From Aquibacillus halophilus (GTDB lineage: Bacteria; Bacillota; Bacilli; Bacillales; Amphibacillaceae), in assembly GCF_009649745.1 (NCBI RefSeq), contig NZ_WJNG01000001.1, forward strand, positions 235,958-299,957: a DNA stretch of 64,000 nucleotides, written 5' to 3'. The translations under genes and the position numbers were made by a program. Below, piece by piece: positions 1 through 8,515 of the stretch (position 1 is its first letter; the number at the start of each line of letters is the position of its first letter). Below the pieces are notes generated by a model, which searched no databases, had not been told where the DNA came from, and was given only the letters and a program-made list of their open reading frames with translations.

Positions 1-45
1 ATGCTTAACTATTTAGATCATAAGTGTTTTAATAAAACATTTTAT

Positions 46-59
46 TGAAAACGTTTGCA
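46..59 (+). promoter_or_regulatory. cre-like catabolite control site before the TRAP operon
   Basis: TGAAAACGTTTGCA fits the Bacillus CcpA operator pattern (TGWAANCGNTNNCA) at every fixed position. It lies about 40 bp before the TTG start of the TRAP solute-binding gene, where CcpA binding would be expected to repress transcription when a preferred sugar is present. The match is seen directly; the regulation is inferred. Confidence 0.6.
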
Positions 60-99
60 GTTATTGCTAATTTATAATAATAGAAAAGGGGTTTTTCTT

Positions 100-1179
100 T
101 TGAAAAAAATGATAATGTTTTTAATGATTGTATTGGCTTCATTCCTGGTATTGGCAGGATGCTCAGAAGATTCATCAGGTCAAGATACGAGTGGCGACCA
201 AACAAATGGGGATGAAACAAGTGAGCAAAATGAAGAGGAAGAGCAGTCAACTGATGAGCCGATCGAAATCCAATATTCACACCCTAATGCACCAGAAAGT
301 GTTGCTGGGAGACAAGCTCAACAATTTGCCGATCTAGTAAGCGAAAAAACTGATGGTCGAGTAACTATTCAAGTTTTTCCATCTGGCCAATTAGGTAACT
401 TACAAGAGATAACAGAAGGCGTAAAACTAGGTACGATTCCTATTAGCCATAATACGATGGCTGCCAACGGTTCTCTATTTTCCGACCTCGCTGCGTTAGA
501 TACACCATACTTATTTAAGGATGTCGATCACATGTCACGGGTTATGGATATGGATTCACCTCTTATGGAAACATTAAATGAAAGGTTTGTTGAAGAAAGT
601 GGTGTTCGATTATTATATACCTTCTACTTTGGAACACGTCACCTAACTGCCGATCAACCAATTAAGCATCCAGATGATTTAAGTAATGTTAAAATCCGTT
701 CGATTCCTTGGGATATTTATACTACCACTGTAGAGGGTATGGGAGCTGAGGCTACTCCAGTTGATTGGTCAGAAGTACCTACCGCCCTACAAACTGGTGT
801 TGTAAATGGCCAAGAAAATCCTCTTGATGTTGTGGTGTCCAATAGCCTCTATGAATTACAAGACTATCTGATGCTAACCGGACATATCATTGCAAGCTCG
901 GGGGTTATTATTAATGAAGAAACATGGCAGAGTATACCCACAGATGATCAAGAGTTAATTATGGAAGCTGCTAATGAAGCAAGAGACAGTGCCATCGAAT
1001 GGAATAAAGAAATAGAATCTAGTGCATTAACTGAAATTAAAGAAAAAGGTATGGAAGTTATCGGTGAAGAAGAAGGTCTAGATGTCGATGCATTTGAACA
1101 ACAGATTACCGAATTAATTCAAGAAAGATTTTCAGATGAGTATGGCTATATTTATGATGAAGTAAACAGTATTGAATAA
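100..1179 (+). CDS. dctP: TRAP transporter solute-binding lipoprotein (DctP family)
   Basis: Extracytoplasmic binding protein of a tripartite (TRAP) carboxylate transporter; it captures the substrate outside the membrane and hands it to the DctQM permease. The chosen start is the TTG at 100, preceded by AAAAGGGG at 84-91; an upstream ATG at 55 lacks a ribosome site and would add residues before the signal peptide. The N-terminus MKKMIMFLM..LVLAGC is a lipoprotein signal with lipobox LAGC, followed by a Ser/Thr/Glu-rich linker and then the DctP fold (IQYSHPNAPES, VFPSGQLGN, IRSIPWDIY, the NGQENPLDVV segment). About 359 aa, normal for the family plus lipoprotein linker. First gene of a dctP-dctQ-dctM operon. 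The substrate cannot be read from sequence; the linked glycolate oxidase suggests a small hydroxy or organic acid. Confidence 0.93.
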   Translation: MKKMIMFLMIVLASFLVLAGCSEDSSGQDTSGDQTNGDETSEQNEEEEQSTDEPIEIQYSHPNAPESVAGRQAQQFADLVSEKTDGRVTIQVFPSGQLGNLQEITEGVKLGTIPISHNTMAANGSLFSDLAALDTPYLFKDVDHMSRVMDMDSPLMETLNERFVEESGVRLLYTFYFGTRHLTADQPIKHPDDLSNVKIRSIPWDIYTTTVEGMGAEATPVDWSEVPTALQTGVVNGQENPLDVVVSNSLYELQDYLMLTGHIIASSGVIINEETWQSIPTDDQELIMEAANEARDSAIEWNKEIESSALTEIKEKGMEVIGEEEGLDVDAFEQQITELIQERFSDEYGYIYDEVNSIE

Positions 1180-1196
1180 GGTTTAAACAACCTATC

Positions 1197-1230
1197 ATTT
1201 AGTAGCCAAGCACATGCTTGGCTACTAAAT
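1197..1230 (+). promoter_or_regulatory. Perfect intercistronic hairpin between dctP and dctQ
   Basis: A perfect 16-bp inverted repeat (ATTTAGTAGCCAAGCA and its complement, 2-nt centre) sits directly after the dctP stop and before the dctQ ribosome site. There is no T-tract. Such hairpins behind binding-protein genes commonly protect the upstream mRNA or attenuate the permease genes, giving an excess of binding protein over permease; that role is inferred here. Confidence 0.75.
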
Positions 1231-1258
1231 TGGTAGTCTCTGGGATGGAGGAAGTTTG

Positions 1259-1762
1259 ATGAACAAAACGCATAATAACACATTCGATAGTTTAATTGAT
1301 TTGATAAATAACATTTATGAAAAATTAAGTCTATTTTCCTTACTTGGCTTAACCATTGTTGTATTACTTCAAATCTTTTTTAGGAATGTTTTAAACTATA
1401 GTTTCTCTTGGGGTGGAGAATTAGCTATATATATGAATTTTTGGTTAGTATTTTTAGGCGCAGCTGTAGTTTTTAGGGAACATGGGCATGTGAAAATGGA
1501 TTTTTTAATTAACAAAGCAAGCGCAAAACTCCAAAAAGGTGTTGAGTTATTTAATTATTTAGTTACACTGTTTTTTATTCTATTCTTCTTGTACAGCTCA
1601 ATAAAACTGACGAATCAATTAAGTGATGTAGTAACACCTGCAATGGGTATGCCTTACATTATCTTTGTTATCCCCCCTATCCTTGGTTTTACTTTAATGT
1701 TGCTAATTATAATTAAACAATTCATTGTGTTTTTCACAAGGGAAGCGAGGGATAATAGATGA
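1259..1762 (+). CDS. dctQ: TRAP transporter small permease (DctQ family)
   Basis: Small integral membrane subunit of the TRAP transporter, partner of DctM. About 167 aa with four predicted membrane segments, including LLGLTIVVLLQIFFRNV, the ELAIYMNFWLVFLGAAVVF region with the conserved W/E area, and two C-terminal helices. The ATG at 1259 is preferred to the TTG at 1256 because GGAGGA at 1247-1252 is then 6 nt upstream. The stop overlaps the dctM start (ATGA), so the two are translationally coupled. Confidence 0.92.
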   Translation: MNKTHNNTFDSLIDLINNIYEKLSLFSLLGLTIVVLLQIFFRNVLNYSFSWGGELAIYMNFWLVFLGAAVVFREHGHVKMDFLINKASAKLQKGVELFNYLVTLFFILFFLYSSIKLTNQLSDVVTPAMGMPYIIFVIPPILGFTLMLLIIIKQFIVFFTREARDNR

Positions 1763-3036
1763 GCGGTATTTGGATTATAGTCCTTTTTGCATTTTTCATC
1801 ATAATTAGGCTTCCTTTAGCTTTCAGCATGGCTATTCCAGCTGTTATTTATTTATCAATAGAAGGTATCCCAATCCATTCACTATCTCATAGGATGATAA
1901 ATGCGGTAAATTCATATACGTTATTAGCAGTTCCATTGTTTATTTTTGCTGGTAACTTGATGAACTCATCCGGGCTTACCGATCGAATATTTAAATTTAT
2001 TCTTCTCATAGTAGGAAATATACGTGGAGGCTTAGCTCAAGTAAATGTACTTGCGAGTCTTGTATTTTCAGGGATATCTGGTTCAGCTTTAGCTGATATT
2101 GGCGGAATTGGCAAAGTGCTTATTCATACGATGAATAGTTCGGGCTACAACCAAAGAACATCCGCTGGTATTACAGCTGCATCGGCAACTATTGGCCCAA
2201 TTTTCCCACCGAGTATACCGTTAATAATCTTTGCTGTAGTAGCTCAAACTTCGGCGGTACATTTACTGATAGCTGGAATAATACCTGCATTATTGTTAAC
2301 TGGATTACTAATGCTCCAAATAGCATACATGGCCAAGAAGTATAAATATCCTAAAAATGAAAGTAAGACAAACTTTAAAGAGTTGTCTAGCGCATTCTTA
2401 TTTGCAATCCCCGCTATTATGACACCAGTCATTCTAATTGGAGGATTACTGTTTGGTTTTTTTGGACCTACAGAATTAGCAGCCTTCACCGTTTTATACA
2501 TTGTAGTGTTAGGTAAATTTGTTTATAAAAAATTAACTATGACTAATTTACTAGATTCATTTAAAGAAACTGTTAGATCTACGGCAATTATTATGTTTAT
2601 TATTTCTGCCGCATCGATTTTTGCATGGACACTAACTGTTTCTCAAATTTCATTACAAGTTACACAGCTGTTTTTAGGAATTACTACTAATCCTATCCTA
2701 ATGCTTCTAATTACAGCAGTACTGTTATTACTAATTGGCACGATTTTTGAATCAATGGCAGCAATTTTAGTATTTACTCCAATTTTACTGCCACCACTGA
2801 CGGCTGCAGGAGTTGATCCAATTCATTTTGGTATAGTGATGATTTTTACACTTATGTTGGGACTACTGACACCACCGGTTGGAATGAGCTTATATCTTGT
2901 TAGTAGTATAACGAATTTACCAATGGAAGAAGTAATCAAAGGAGTCCTTCCTTATTTCATTGTTCTTTCCATTACATTGCTATTAATTATACTTTTTCCA
3001 CAATTATCTTTATGGCTTCCCACACTATTTTACTAG
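1759..3036 (+). CDS. dctM: TRAP transporter large permease (DctM family)
   Basis: Large membrane subunit that carries the ion-coupled substrate channel of the TRAP transporter. At 425 aa it is family-typical, with about 12 hydrophobic segments and recognisable motifs: PLFIFAGNLMNSSGLTDRI, the FSGISGSALADIGGIGKV segment, ASATIGPIFPPSIPLIIF and GLLTPPVGMSLYLV. ATG overlaps the dctQ stop by four bases. Last gene of the operon; no obvious terminator follows. Confidence 0.95.
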   Translation: MSGIWIIVLFAFFIIIRLPLAFSMAIPAVIYLSIEGIPIHSLSHRMINAVNSYTLLAVPLFIFAGNLMNSSGLTDRIFKFILLIVGNIRGGLAQVNVLASLVFSGISGSALADIGGIGKVLIHTMNSSGYNQRTSAGITAASATIGPIFPPSIPLIIFAVVAQTSAVHLLIAGIIPALLLTGLLMLQIAYMAKKYKYPKNESKTNFKELSSAFLFAIPAIMTPVILIGGLLFGFFGPTELAAFTVLYIVVLGKFVYKKLTMTNLLDSFKETVRSTAIIMFIISAASIFAWTLTVSQISLQVTQLFLGITTNPILMLLITAVLLLLIGTIFESMAAILVFTPILLPPLTAAGVDPIHFGIVMIFTLMLGLLTPPVGMSLYLVSSITNLPMEEVIKGVLPYFIVLSITLLLIILFPQLSLWLPTLFY

Positions 3037-3120
3037 TTGATATTAACTCTAGCCCAATAACAAATATATAGACCTAAATTTCTGCAACAACTCACTCTAT
3101 AGATTAATCTATTATTTTAG

Positions 3121-3258
3121 CCATGCCAATCACATCCTACACAAGATATCACTGAAGATTATCGTACATTATTAGGGGTTAAAGTGGGAATTAATCCTCC
3201 AATAATGTTTGATGATGTAGTAGGGGTGATTGGCTTACAGGTATCCTATAAAGGTTAA
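3121..3258 (+). pseudogene. Remnant of a CdaR-type sugar-diacid-recognition domain
   Basis: The frame ending at the TAA at 3256-3258 reads ..ITEDYRTLLGVKVGINPP.., then IMFDDVVGVIGLQVS. It lines up with ITEESAKVLKGVKAGINLP..IFFDGNVIGVIGITG in the intact regulator at 7124-8263. There is no start codon, an in-frame TAG stands just before the fragment, and nothing of the C-terminal HTH remains. It is a short relic of a second CdaR-family regulator between the TRAP operon and glcD. Confidence 0.75.
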
Positions 3259-3499
3259 AACAACAAGGAATTGAGTATCTATATTAGTACTATTTATTAT
3301 TGTCTTAAAAAGGATAAATGAAATTATTTTATTAGATCAAAACAAACCAAAACACTTTATATGCAGAACCCCCTTTTTAGATGAAAACACAAATAATCAT
3401 TAAATTATACTTATGTTATTGTATTTTCATACATATATTTTTGGGAGTAATATATTCAAAATATAGATAAATAGATTTTTACATGAAAGGTGGCTCCCC
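3259..3499. other. Noncoding region before glcD
   Basis: Together with the remnant above this forms a 460-bp gap after dctM. I see no intact gene, terminator hairpin or confident promoter in it. The only clear signal is the AAAGGTGG ribosome site at 3486-3493 in front of glcD. Confidence 0.5.
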
Positions 3500-4915
3500 A
3501 TGTTATCAACTGCCATTAAAGAAAAATTAATTCAAATCGTTGGAAACCAAAATTTTCAGGACTCAAAGGCTAGTCAGCTTGTCTATTCCTTTGATGCAAC
3601 CCCACAATTCCAGACGCTGCCTGATGCGATAGTTTCTCCTCACAATACTGGTGAAATATCAGAGATTGTTAAGATCTGTAATGAATATAAAATTCCAATT
3701 GTTCCAAGAGGTTCCGGAACGAATCTAAGTGCGGGCACGACTCCTGTTGAGGGTGGTATTGTGCTTTTGTTCAAGCACATGAATCAAATTCTTGAAATTG
3801 ATGAAGAGAATTTAACAATTACTACCCAGCCTGGGGTGATTACTTTAGATTTGATGAATCGCGTCGAAGCTAAGGGGTTATTTTATCCGCCAGATCCTAG
3901 TTCAATGAAGATTTCGCAAATTGGTGGCAACATTAATGAGAATTCTGGTGGATTGCGGGGACTTAAGTATGGTGTCACGAGGGACTATGTGATGGGGCTT
4001 GAGATTGTCATGCCGAACGGAGACATTATACGTACTGGCGGAAAGCTTGCCAAAGATGTGGCTGGCTATGATTTGACTCGGTTATTTGTTGGTTCGGAGG
4101 GGACGCTCGGTATCATTACCGAGGCAACACTGAAGCTTTTGCCAATGCCAAAGGCCAAGAAAACCATCCTCGCATTGTATGAGGATCTTGATGCAGCTGC
4201 CCAAACGGTATCAAAAATTATTGCAAACCGAATTATTCCGATTACATTGGAATTTTTGGATCAAAAGACAATCCAAGCTGTCGAGGATTTTGCCAAGATT
4301 GGATTGCCTACCGATGTGAAGGCTGTTCTATTAATAGAGCAGGATGGTGAACCAGAAACTGTCGAAAAAGATATTGAAAAAATTGCTGAGTTGTGTAAGC
4401 AAAATCATGCTGTTGAAGTTAAGATTGCTGCATCAGAGGAAGAAGCTGACGCACTTAGAACAGCAAGAAGGTCTGCTCTATCCGCACTAGCACGACTGAA
4501 GCCAACTACTATCCTAGAGGATGCGACGGTACCAAGGTCTGAGATTGCTAAAATGGTAAGCGCCATCAACCAAATAGCCGAAAAGTATGACGTCGAGATA
4601 TGTACGTTCGGTCATGCTGGTGATGGCAATCTGCACCCTACCTGTTTAACGGACGTTAGAAATGAAGAAGAAATTGAGAGAGTTGAAAAAGCATTTGAAG
4701 AGATTTTCAAGAAAGCTGTTGAGCTTGGTGGGACGATTACTGGCGAGCATGGGGTCGGTGCAATGAAGGCTCCCTACTTACATTTAAAGCTTGGTGAGGC
4801 TGGTATTGCTGCGATGTACGGCATTAAACAAGCGTTTGATCAAAACAACATTATGAACCCTGGTAAGATTTTCACCAAGTCGACCCGTAAAAGAGTGGTG
4901 GTGAGCGAGTCATGA
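3500..4915 (+). CDS. glcD: Glycolate oxidase subunit GlcD (FAD-linked oxidase)
   Basis: FAD-binding subunit of glycolate (2-hydroxyacid) oxidase, which oxidises glycolate to glyoxylate and passes electrons to the Fe-S partner. At 471 aa it matches Bacillus YsfC/GlcD length. The N-terminal FAD-binding domain shows VPRGSGTNLSAGTTP (about residues 70-85), PDPSSMKISQIGGNI and LFVGSEGTLGIITEATLKL. The C-terminal oxidase domain has FGHAGDGNLHPT and GEHGVGAMKAPYL. ATG at 3500 has AAAGGTGG six nt upstream. The stop overlaps glcF (ATGA), so the pair is translationally coupled. The separate GlcE subunit of enterobacteria is absent, as is usual in Bacillus. D-lactate is a possible alternative substrate. 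Confidence 0.93.
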   Translation: MLSTAIKEKLIQIVGNQNFQDSKASQLVYSFDATPQFQTLPDAIVSPHNTGEISEIVKICNEYKIPIVPRGSGTNLSAGTTPVEGGIVLLFKHMNQILEIDEENLTITTQPGVITLDLMNRVEAKGLFYPPDPSSMKISQIGGNINENSGGLRGLKYGVTRDYVMGLEIVMPNGDIIRTGGKLAKDVAGYDLTRLFVGSEGTLGIITEATLKLLPMPKAKKTILALYEDLDAAAQTVSKIIANRIIPITLEFLDQKTIQAVEDFAKIGLPTDVKAVLLIEQDGEPETVEKDIEKIAELCKQNHAVEVKIAASEEEADALRTARRSALSALARLKPTTILEDATVPRSEIAKMVSAINQIAEKYDVEICTFGHAGDGNLHPTCLTDVRNEEEIERVEKAFEEIFKKAVELGGTITGEHGVGAMKAPYLHLKLGEAGIAAMYGIKQAFDQNNIMNPGKIFTKSTRKRVVVSES

Positions 4916-6249
4916 AGCAAATTGAAAAGACGAGAATTCAAGAGCAGTTTAAGGAAAAAATGGATTATGATGAATTGTTAAATTGTATGCGATGTGGCTT
5001 TTGTTTGCCAAGCTGCCCAACCTACATTGAGTCAGGCCAGGATGAGGCTCACTCCCCTAGAGGACGAATTGCCTTGATGAAAGGTGTCGTTGACGGAATA
5101 ATTGAACCCGATGATGATGTTAAGCGCTCGCTAGATATGTGTCTTGGCTGTCGAGCCTGTGAGCCAGTATGTCCAGCCGACGTTAACTATGGCCATTTAC
5201 TTGAGCAAGCTAGAGACATTATCTACCAGAATAAAAAAACCTCAATGCCGGTCAAAGCATTGAGAAGAGTAGTATTTAATGATCTTTTCCCCCATCCAAA
5301 CCGGATGATTGGAGTAACAGGAGTATTAGGATTTTATCAACGAACTGGCATGCAAAAGGTTGTCCATAAATCTGGCTTTATGAAGTTATTTCCTGATTCC
5401 TTACAATCAATGGAGAAAGTATTACCTAAGGTTGCCTCAAAGAAAGAAATGAAGAACAGACCAAGGCATTTTGAAGCGATTGCTCCCCAGAAGAAGAAGG
5501 TTGCCTTTTTTTCTGGTTGTCTTATGGATACGATGTTTCTGGAAACAAATAACTCAACGACAAAGCTGTTACAATATGCAGGATGTGAGATTGTTGTTCC
5601 CAGTAGTCAAGCTTGCTGTGGTGCCTTGCATGGACATGGTGGAGAAAAAGACAAAGCCAAACAGATGGCCAAGAGAAATATAGCTGCATTTGAGGATGCA
5701 GAGGTTGATTACATCATCACCAATGCCGGTGGCTGCGGAGCTTTTCTAGTAGACTACGATCATTTATTGAAGGATGATGTTGAATGGAAGCAACGTGCAG
5801 AGGATTTTTCCAAAAAGATTAAAGACGTGACAAGTGTTTTAGTAGAGTTGGATTTCCATAAACAACCCCTCTCTTTAGATGGACAGATTATAACCTACCA
5901 GGATTCCTGTCATTTGAAAAATGGTCAAAAGACTTTTATGGAACCAAGAACATTGCTGGAATCGATTGAGGGCTCAACCTATGTTGAGATGAAGGATGCC
6001 GGCAGATGCTGTGGCTCTGCTGGGATATACAATATCGTAGAATCAGAGATGTCGATGCAAATACTAGATTACAAGATGGAACAAACCAAGGCAACCAACG
6101 CCAAAACCGTAGTAACAACAAACCCCGGCTGCCTCTTACAAATGAAGATTGGGATTGAAAGAGAAGGCTTTTCTGATCAAGTTCAGGCAGTGCATATAGT
6201 TGATCTACTGCTGGAGGCGTATGAGAGAGCGCATACCGTGACGGAGTAA
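4912..6249 (+). CDS. glcF: Glycolate oxidase iron-sulfur subunit GlcF
   Basis: Electron-transfer subunit of the glycolate oxidase. Two [4Fe-4S] motifs are visible near the N-terminus: CMRCGFCLPSC (Cys25, 28, 31, 35) and CLGCRACEPVC at about residues 80-90. Two cysteine-rich CCG domains follow, with AGCEIVVPSSQACCGALHGH and AGRCCGSAGIYN. At 445 aa it is the length of B. subtilis YsfD. It overlaps glcD by four bases. The last codons (RAHTVTE) contain the first unit of the GCGCAT repeat array that continues downstream, so the C-terminal tip may have been extended or rewritten by repeat sequence. Confidence 0.93.
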   Translation: MKQIEKTRIQEQFKEKMDYDELLNCMRCGFCLPSCPTYIESGQDEAHSPRGRIALMKGVVDGIIEPDDDVKRSLDMCLGCRACEPVCPADVNYGHLLEQARDIIYQNKKTSMPVKALRRVVFNDLFPHPNRMIGVTGVLGFYQRTGMQKVVHKSGFMKLFPDSLQSMEKVLPKVASKKEMKNRPRHFEAIAPQKKKVAFFSGCLMDTMFLETNNSTTKLLQYAGCEIVVPSSQACCGALHGHGGEKDKAKQMAKRNIAAFEDAEVDYIITNAGGCGAFLVDYDHLLKDDVEWKQRAEDFSKKIKDVTSVLVELDFHKQPLSLDGQIITYQDSCHLKNGQKTFMEPRTLLESIEGSTYVEMKDAGRCCGSAGIYNIVESEMSMQILDYKMEQTKATNAKTVVTTNPGCLLQMKIGIEREGFSDQVQAVHIVDLLLEAYERAHTVTE

Positions 6250-6442
6250 GCACATAAAAGTTAATAAAGGGCGCATATATATTAAGGTTTGGCGCATTCC
6301 AAGTGTTGGAGAGGGCACTCAAGCCGGATAAGAGCGCATTTCCACCGAAGAGTAGCGTATATAACATGAGATTGGCGTATACCTGGTGGCGGAAGACGCA
6401 TAACCATTAATTTTTAGCGCATTTCAAATATTGGGTGCGCGT
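6229..6442 (+). repeat. GCGCAT array 1, about 21-bp period
   Basis: GCGCAT or a one- or two-base variant starts at 6229, 6250, 6271, 6292, 6314, 6334, 6355, 6375, 6396, 6417 and 6437: eleven units with 20-22 bp steps, while the 14-15 bp between them are mostly unlike. The first unit lies inside the glcF stop region. The repeat is set by position rather than by copied sequence, so standard tandem-repeat finders could miss it. Function unknown; related arrays occur at 13533, 17597 and 29021. Confidence 0.85.
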
Positions 6443-6647
6443 TTATGTTAGCTTCAAGTGTATTTAACCCAGTACTGTATGAGTTTCAATTCACATTTGG
6501 GAGATAGCATTTGCTTTCTCCAATTGAATCTACAATAATATTCAAATTATTATTTGCCATTTTTTTACTGATTTATGGTAAAATCATATTATTTACTAGT
6601 AGGTCTTTCTATTCAGTACACTAAATAAGTAGGAGGGGGTGTGAAAA
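6443..6647 (+). promoter_or_regulatory. Leader region of the 6648 lipoprotein gene
   Basis: A candidate SigA promoter has TTGCCA at 6554-6559 and an extended -10, TGGTAAAAT, ending at 6584; the 19-bp spacer is long but the TG extension compensates. AGGAGGGGG at 6631-6639 is the ribosome site. No gene is seen in this stretch. Confidence 0.4.
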
Positions 6648-7073
6648 TTGTATAAATCACTTAAGATTTTTGGTCTTATACTTATTCTGTCTATTGTATC
6701 CGGTTGTGGTTTAATTACTGATGCGTTTAGTGAGTCACCTAATGAAGAAATAGTTTTTGGAACAGGTACATTTGAAGAAGGAATTGCAGAACAGAAATCT
6801 ACCTTCAGTCAGGAAGAAGATTTTTTGTTGGATGCAGTCTTTAGTGAGCCTTTTGAAACTACAGAAATTCAATTCAGTGTATTAAAAGAAAGCAATGGTA
6901 GTGAAGAAATTTACCAACAATGGTCTGATACGGTGGATCCAACGTGGGAAACATTACTCTATGAATTTCAAAGAGTTGAAGCAGATGGACAATTCGATAA
7001 AGGGAATTATATATTACGTATGTACAAAAATGATTCTGAACTTATCGGAGAAGGAAATTTTACCATTGAATAG
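6648..7073 (+). CDS. Putative lipoprotein of unknown function
   Basis: The TTG start at 6648 is set by AGGAGGGGG eight nt upstream; a GTG at 6641 is out of frame. 141 aa. The N-terminus (MYKSLKIFGLILILSIVSGC) is a lipoprotein signal with lipobox IVSGC. The mature part is acidic, with no motif I recognise; the pattern of charged and aromatic residues in FSQEEDFLLDAVFSEPFETTEI..NYILRMYKNDSELIGEGNFTIE suggests a small beta-sandwich. It is monocistronic, between the GCGCAT array and the convergent cdaR gene. Confidence 0.75.
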   Translation: MYKSLKIFGLILILSIVSGCGLITDAFSESPNEEIVFGTGTFEEGIAEQKSTFSQEEDFLLDAVFSEPFETTEIQFSVLKESNGSEEIYQQWSDTVDPTWETLLYEFQRVEADGQFDKGNYILRMYKNDSELIGEGNFTIE

Positions 7074-7123
7074 TAGGTAAACCAATTAGGACGTGTAGCT
7101 CCATTTAAGAGTACACGTCCCTT

Positions 7124-8263
7124 CTAATTTAACAGAGCAGAGCTTCCACCTGTTTCACTAAGGTAACAAAGCGCTACGAAAAATAAGGTGATTCCCTCTG
7201 TAGTTCTTGGGTCGATGCCAGTTAATTCTTTAATCTGCTTTAAGCGATAATGGAGTGTGTTGGAATGTATGTGTAGGGAGGCTGCTGTTACTTTTATTGA
7301 TTGATTTTTCAGCAGGTATGTTCTCAGAGTTTCTATTAATTGTTTGTCGTCTTCCATGCCCGTTAGTACTCTCTCAGTAAATTCCCTTCGTGTTTGATCA
7401 CTTACCTCCTCCAAAATAATATCCAAAAACAAATCCTCATAGAAAACAATTCCACCTTTATTTTTTGCTACTTTTAATGCTTTTTCTGCTTCTGCATAGG
7501 CTACGTTAATATCATATTTTACTACTGAGCTACTAATTCCAATCGAGCACTTAGACTCATATTTCTTTTCAAAATATCCCTTCCATCTTTTGTATTCGGT
7601 TTTTAAATAGGATTTAGAGGTTTGTTCATCATATTTTTTTAATAACAAAAAACGTCCTTCTCCCCATCTAATGAAGAAATCATCGGGGGTGCTAGCAAAT
7701 TGTTTATTCATCCAATTGGTCTTTTCAGACTTTATCGATTGCTGCTCAAGCTTAGACTCTATTTGCATAAGCACACAAAGGTATGAGATGCCTATCGGTA
7801 TTCCGAGCATTTGCCCTTGGTGAATAAAAGCTTCGTCTACTTCCTTGGTAATCACCCACTCATAAAAAAATGCCTCTAACCCTCTCATTTCCCATTCCTT
7901 TTGTTCAAAATGATAGGCCTCTCTAATCATTAATTCAGTCATTTTCCTCAGCAAGTCTGCATATCCTTCAATTTCAGAGGGGATACCAGTTATCCCGATG
8001 ACACCAATTACATTACCATCAAAAAAAATAGGCAAGTTGATTCCAGCCTTAACTCCCTTTAAAACTTTAGCACTTTCTTCAGTGATGTGGAGCTTTTTCT
8101 TTGTCTTCATGACAAGCCTGGCACCTTCGTGGAAAGTCCCAATCCGATTTTTATCAGTAGATGCAATAATGATTGCCTTTTGATCAACAACAATCACATG
8201 CTCCTTCATGATGACTTGAACTTCATCGACAATCTTCTTCGCAAGCTGTGGTAATAACTGCAT
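7124..8263 (-). CDS. cdaR: CdaR-family transcriptional regulator (sugar diacid type)
   Basis: Regulator of the CdaR/PucR class. The N-terminal diacid-recognition domain (about residues 1-135) contains KIVDEVQVIMKEHVIVVD, RIGTFHEGARLV and the GVKAGINLPIFFDGNVIGVI segment. The middle is a GGDEF-like variable part. The C-terminal PucR-type helix-turn-helix reads VTAASLHIHSNTLHYRLK..LTGIDPRT. The ATG at 8263 has GGTGG at 8269-8273; a GTG at 8272 is the alternative. In B. subtilis the homologue ysfB sits beside ysfCD (glcDF), so it likely senses glycolate, glycerate or a related acid and controls glcDF, possibly also the TRAP operon. It is convergent with the lipoprotein gene. Confidence 0.88.
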   Translation of the reverse strand: MQLLPQLAKKIVDEVQVIMKEHVIVVDQKAIIIASTDKNRIGTFHEGARLVMKTKKKLHITEESAKVLKGVKAGINLPIFFDGNVIGVIGITGIPSEIEGYADLLRKMTELMIREAYHFEQKEWEMRGLEAFFYEWVITKEVDEAFIHQGQMLGIPIGISYLCVLMQIESKLEQQSIKSEKTNWMNKQFASTPDDFFIRWGEGRFLLLKKYDEQTSKSYLKTEYKRWKGYFEKKYESKCSIGISSSVVKYDINVAYAEAEKALKVAKNKGGIVFYEDLFLDIILEEVSDQTRREFTERVLTGMEDDKQLIETLRTYLLKNQSIKVTAASLHIHSNTLHYRLKQIKELTGIDPRTTEGITLFFVALCYLSETGGSSALLN

Positions 8264-8515
8264 CCGTTCCACCCACTTTCATTACTTAATGATTCCATAT
8301 GTAATGAAAGTAATCCTTCTTTATAACGAAAAATCGCTAAAAGGATTGAGGGTGTTCAGTTCTCGGGGGAATTATTGCAGATCAGGTTGGGTTAATCATT
8401 AATTTTAGCAAACATTAGTCAAGAAAGAATAGCCACAAAAAAACTGCAATTTAATGTTAGAATTGTGTTATTAATAAACAATACATGAGAATCTATTGAA
8501 AAAAGGGTGTACGCT

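Noticed and set aside
73..78. TATAAT as the dctP promoter -10
   Set aside because: A transcript from it would begin at the ribosome site itself; the true promoter is probably further upstream.
5936..6367. 143-codon open frame on the reverse strand over the end of glcF and array 1
   Set aside because: It is antisense to glcF, has no ribosome site, and much of it is translated GCGCAT array; the 21-bp period (seven codons) keeps frames open artificially.
6229..6442. Possible CRISPR array
   Set aside because: The constant part is only six bases, the period is 21 bp, and there are no cas genes.
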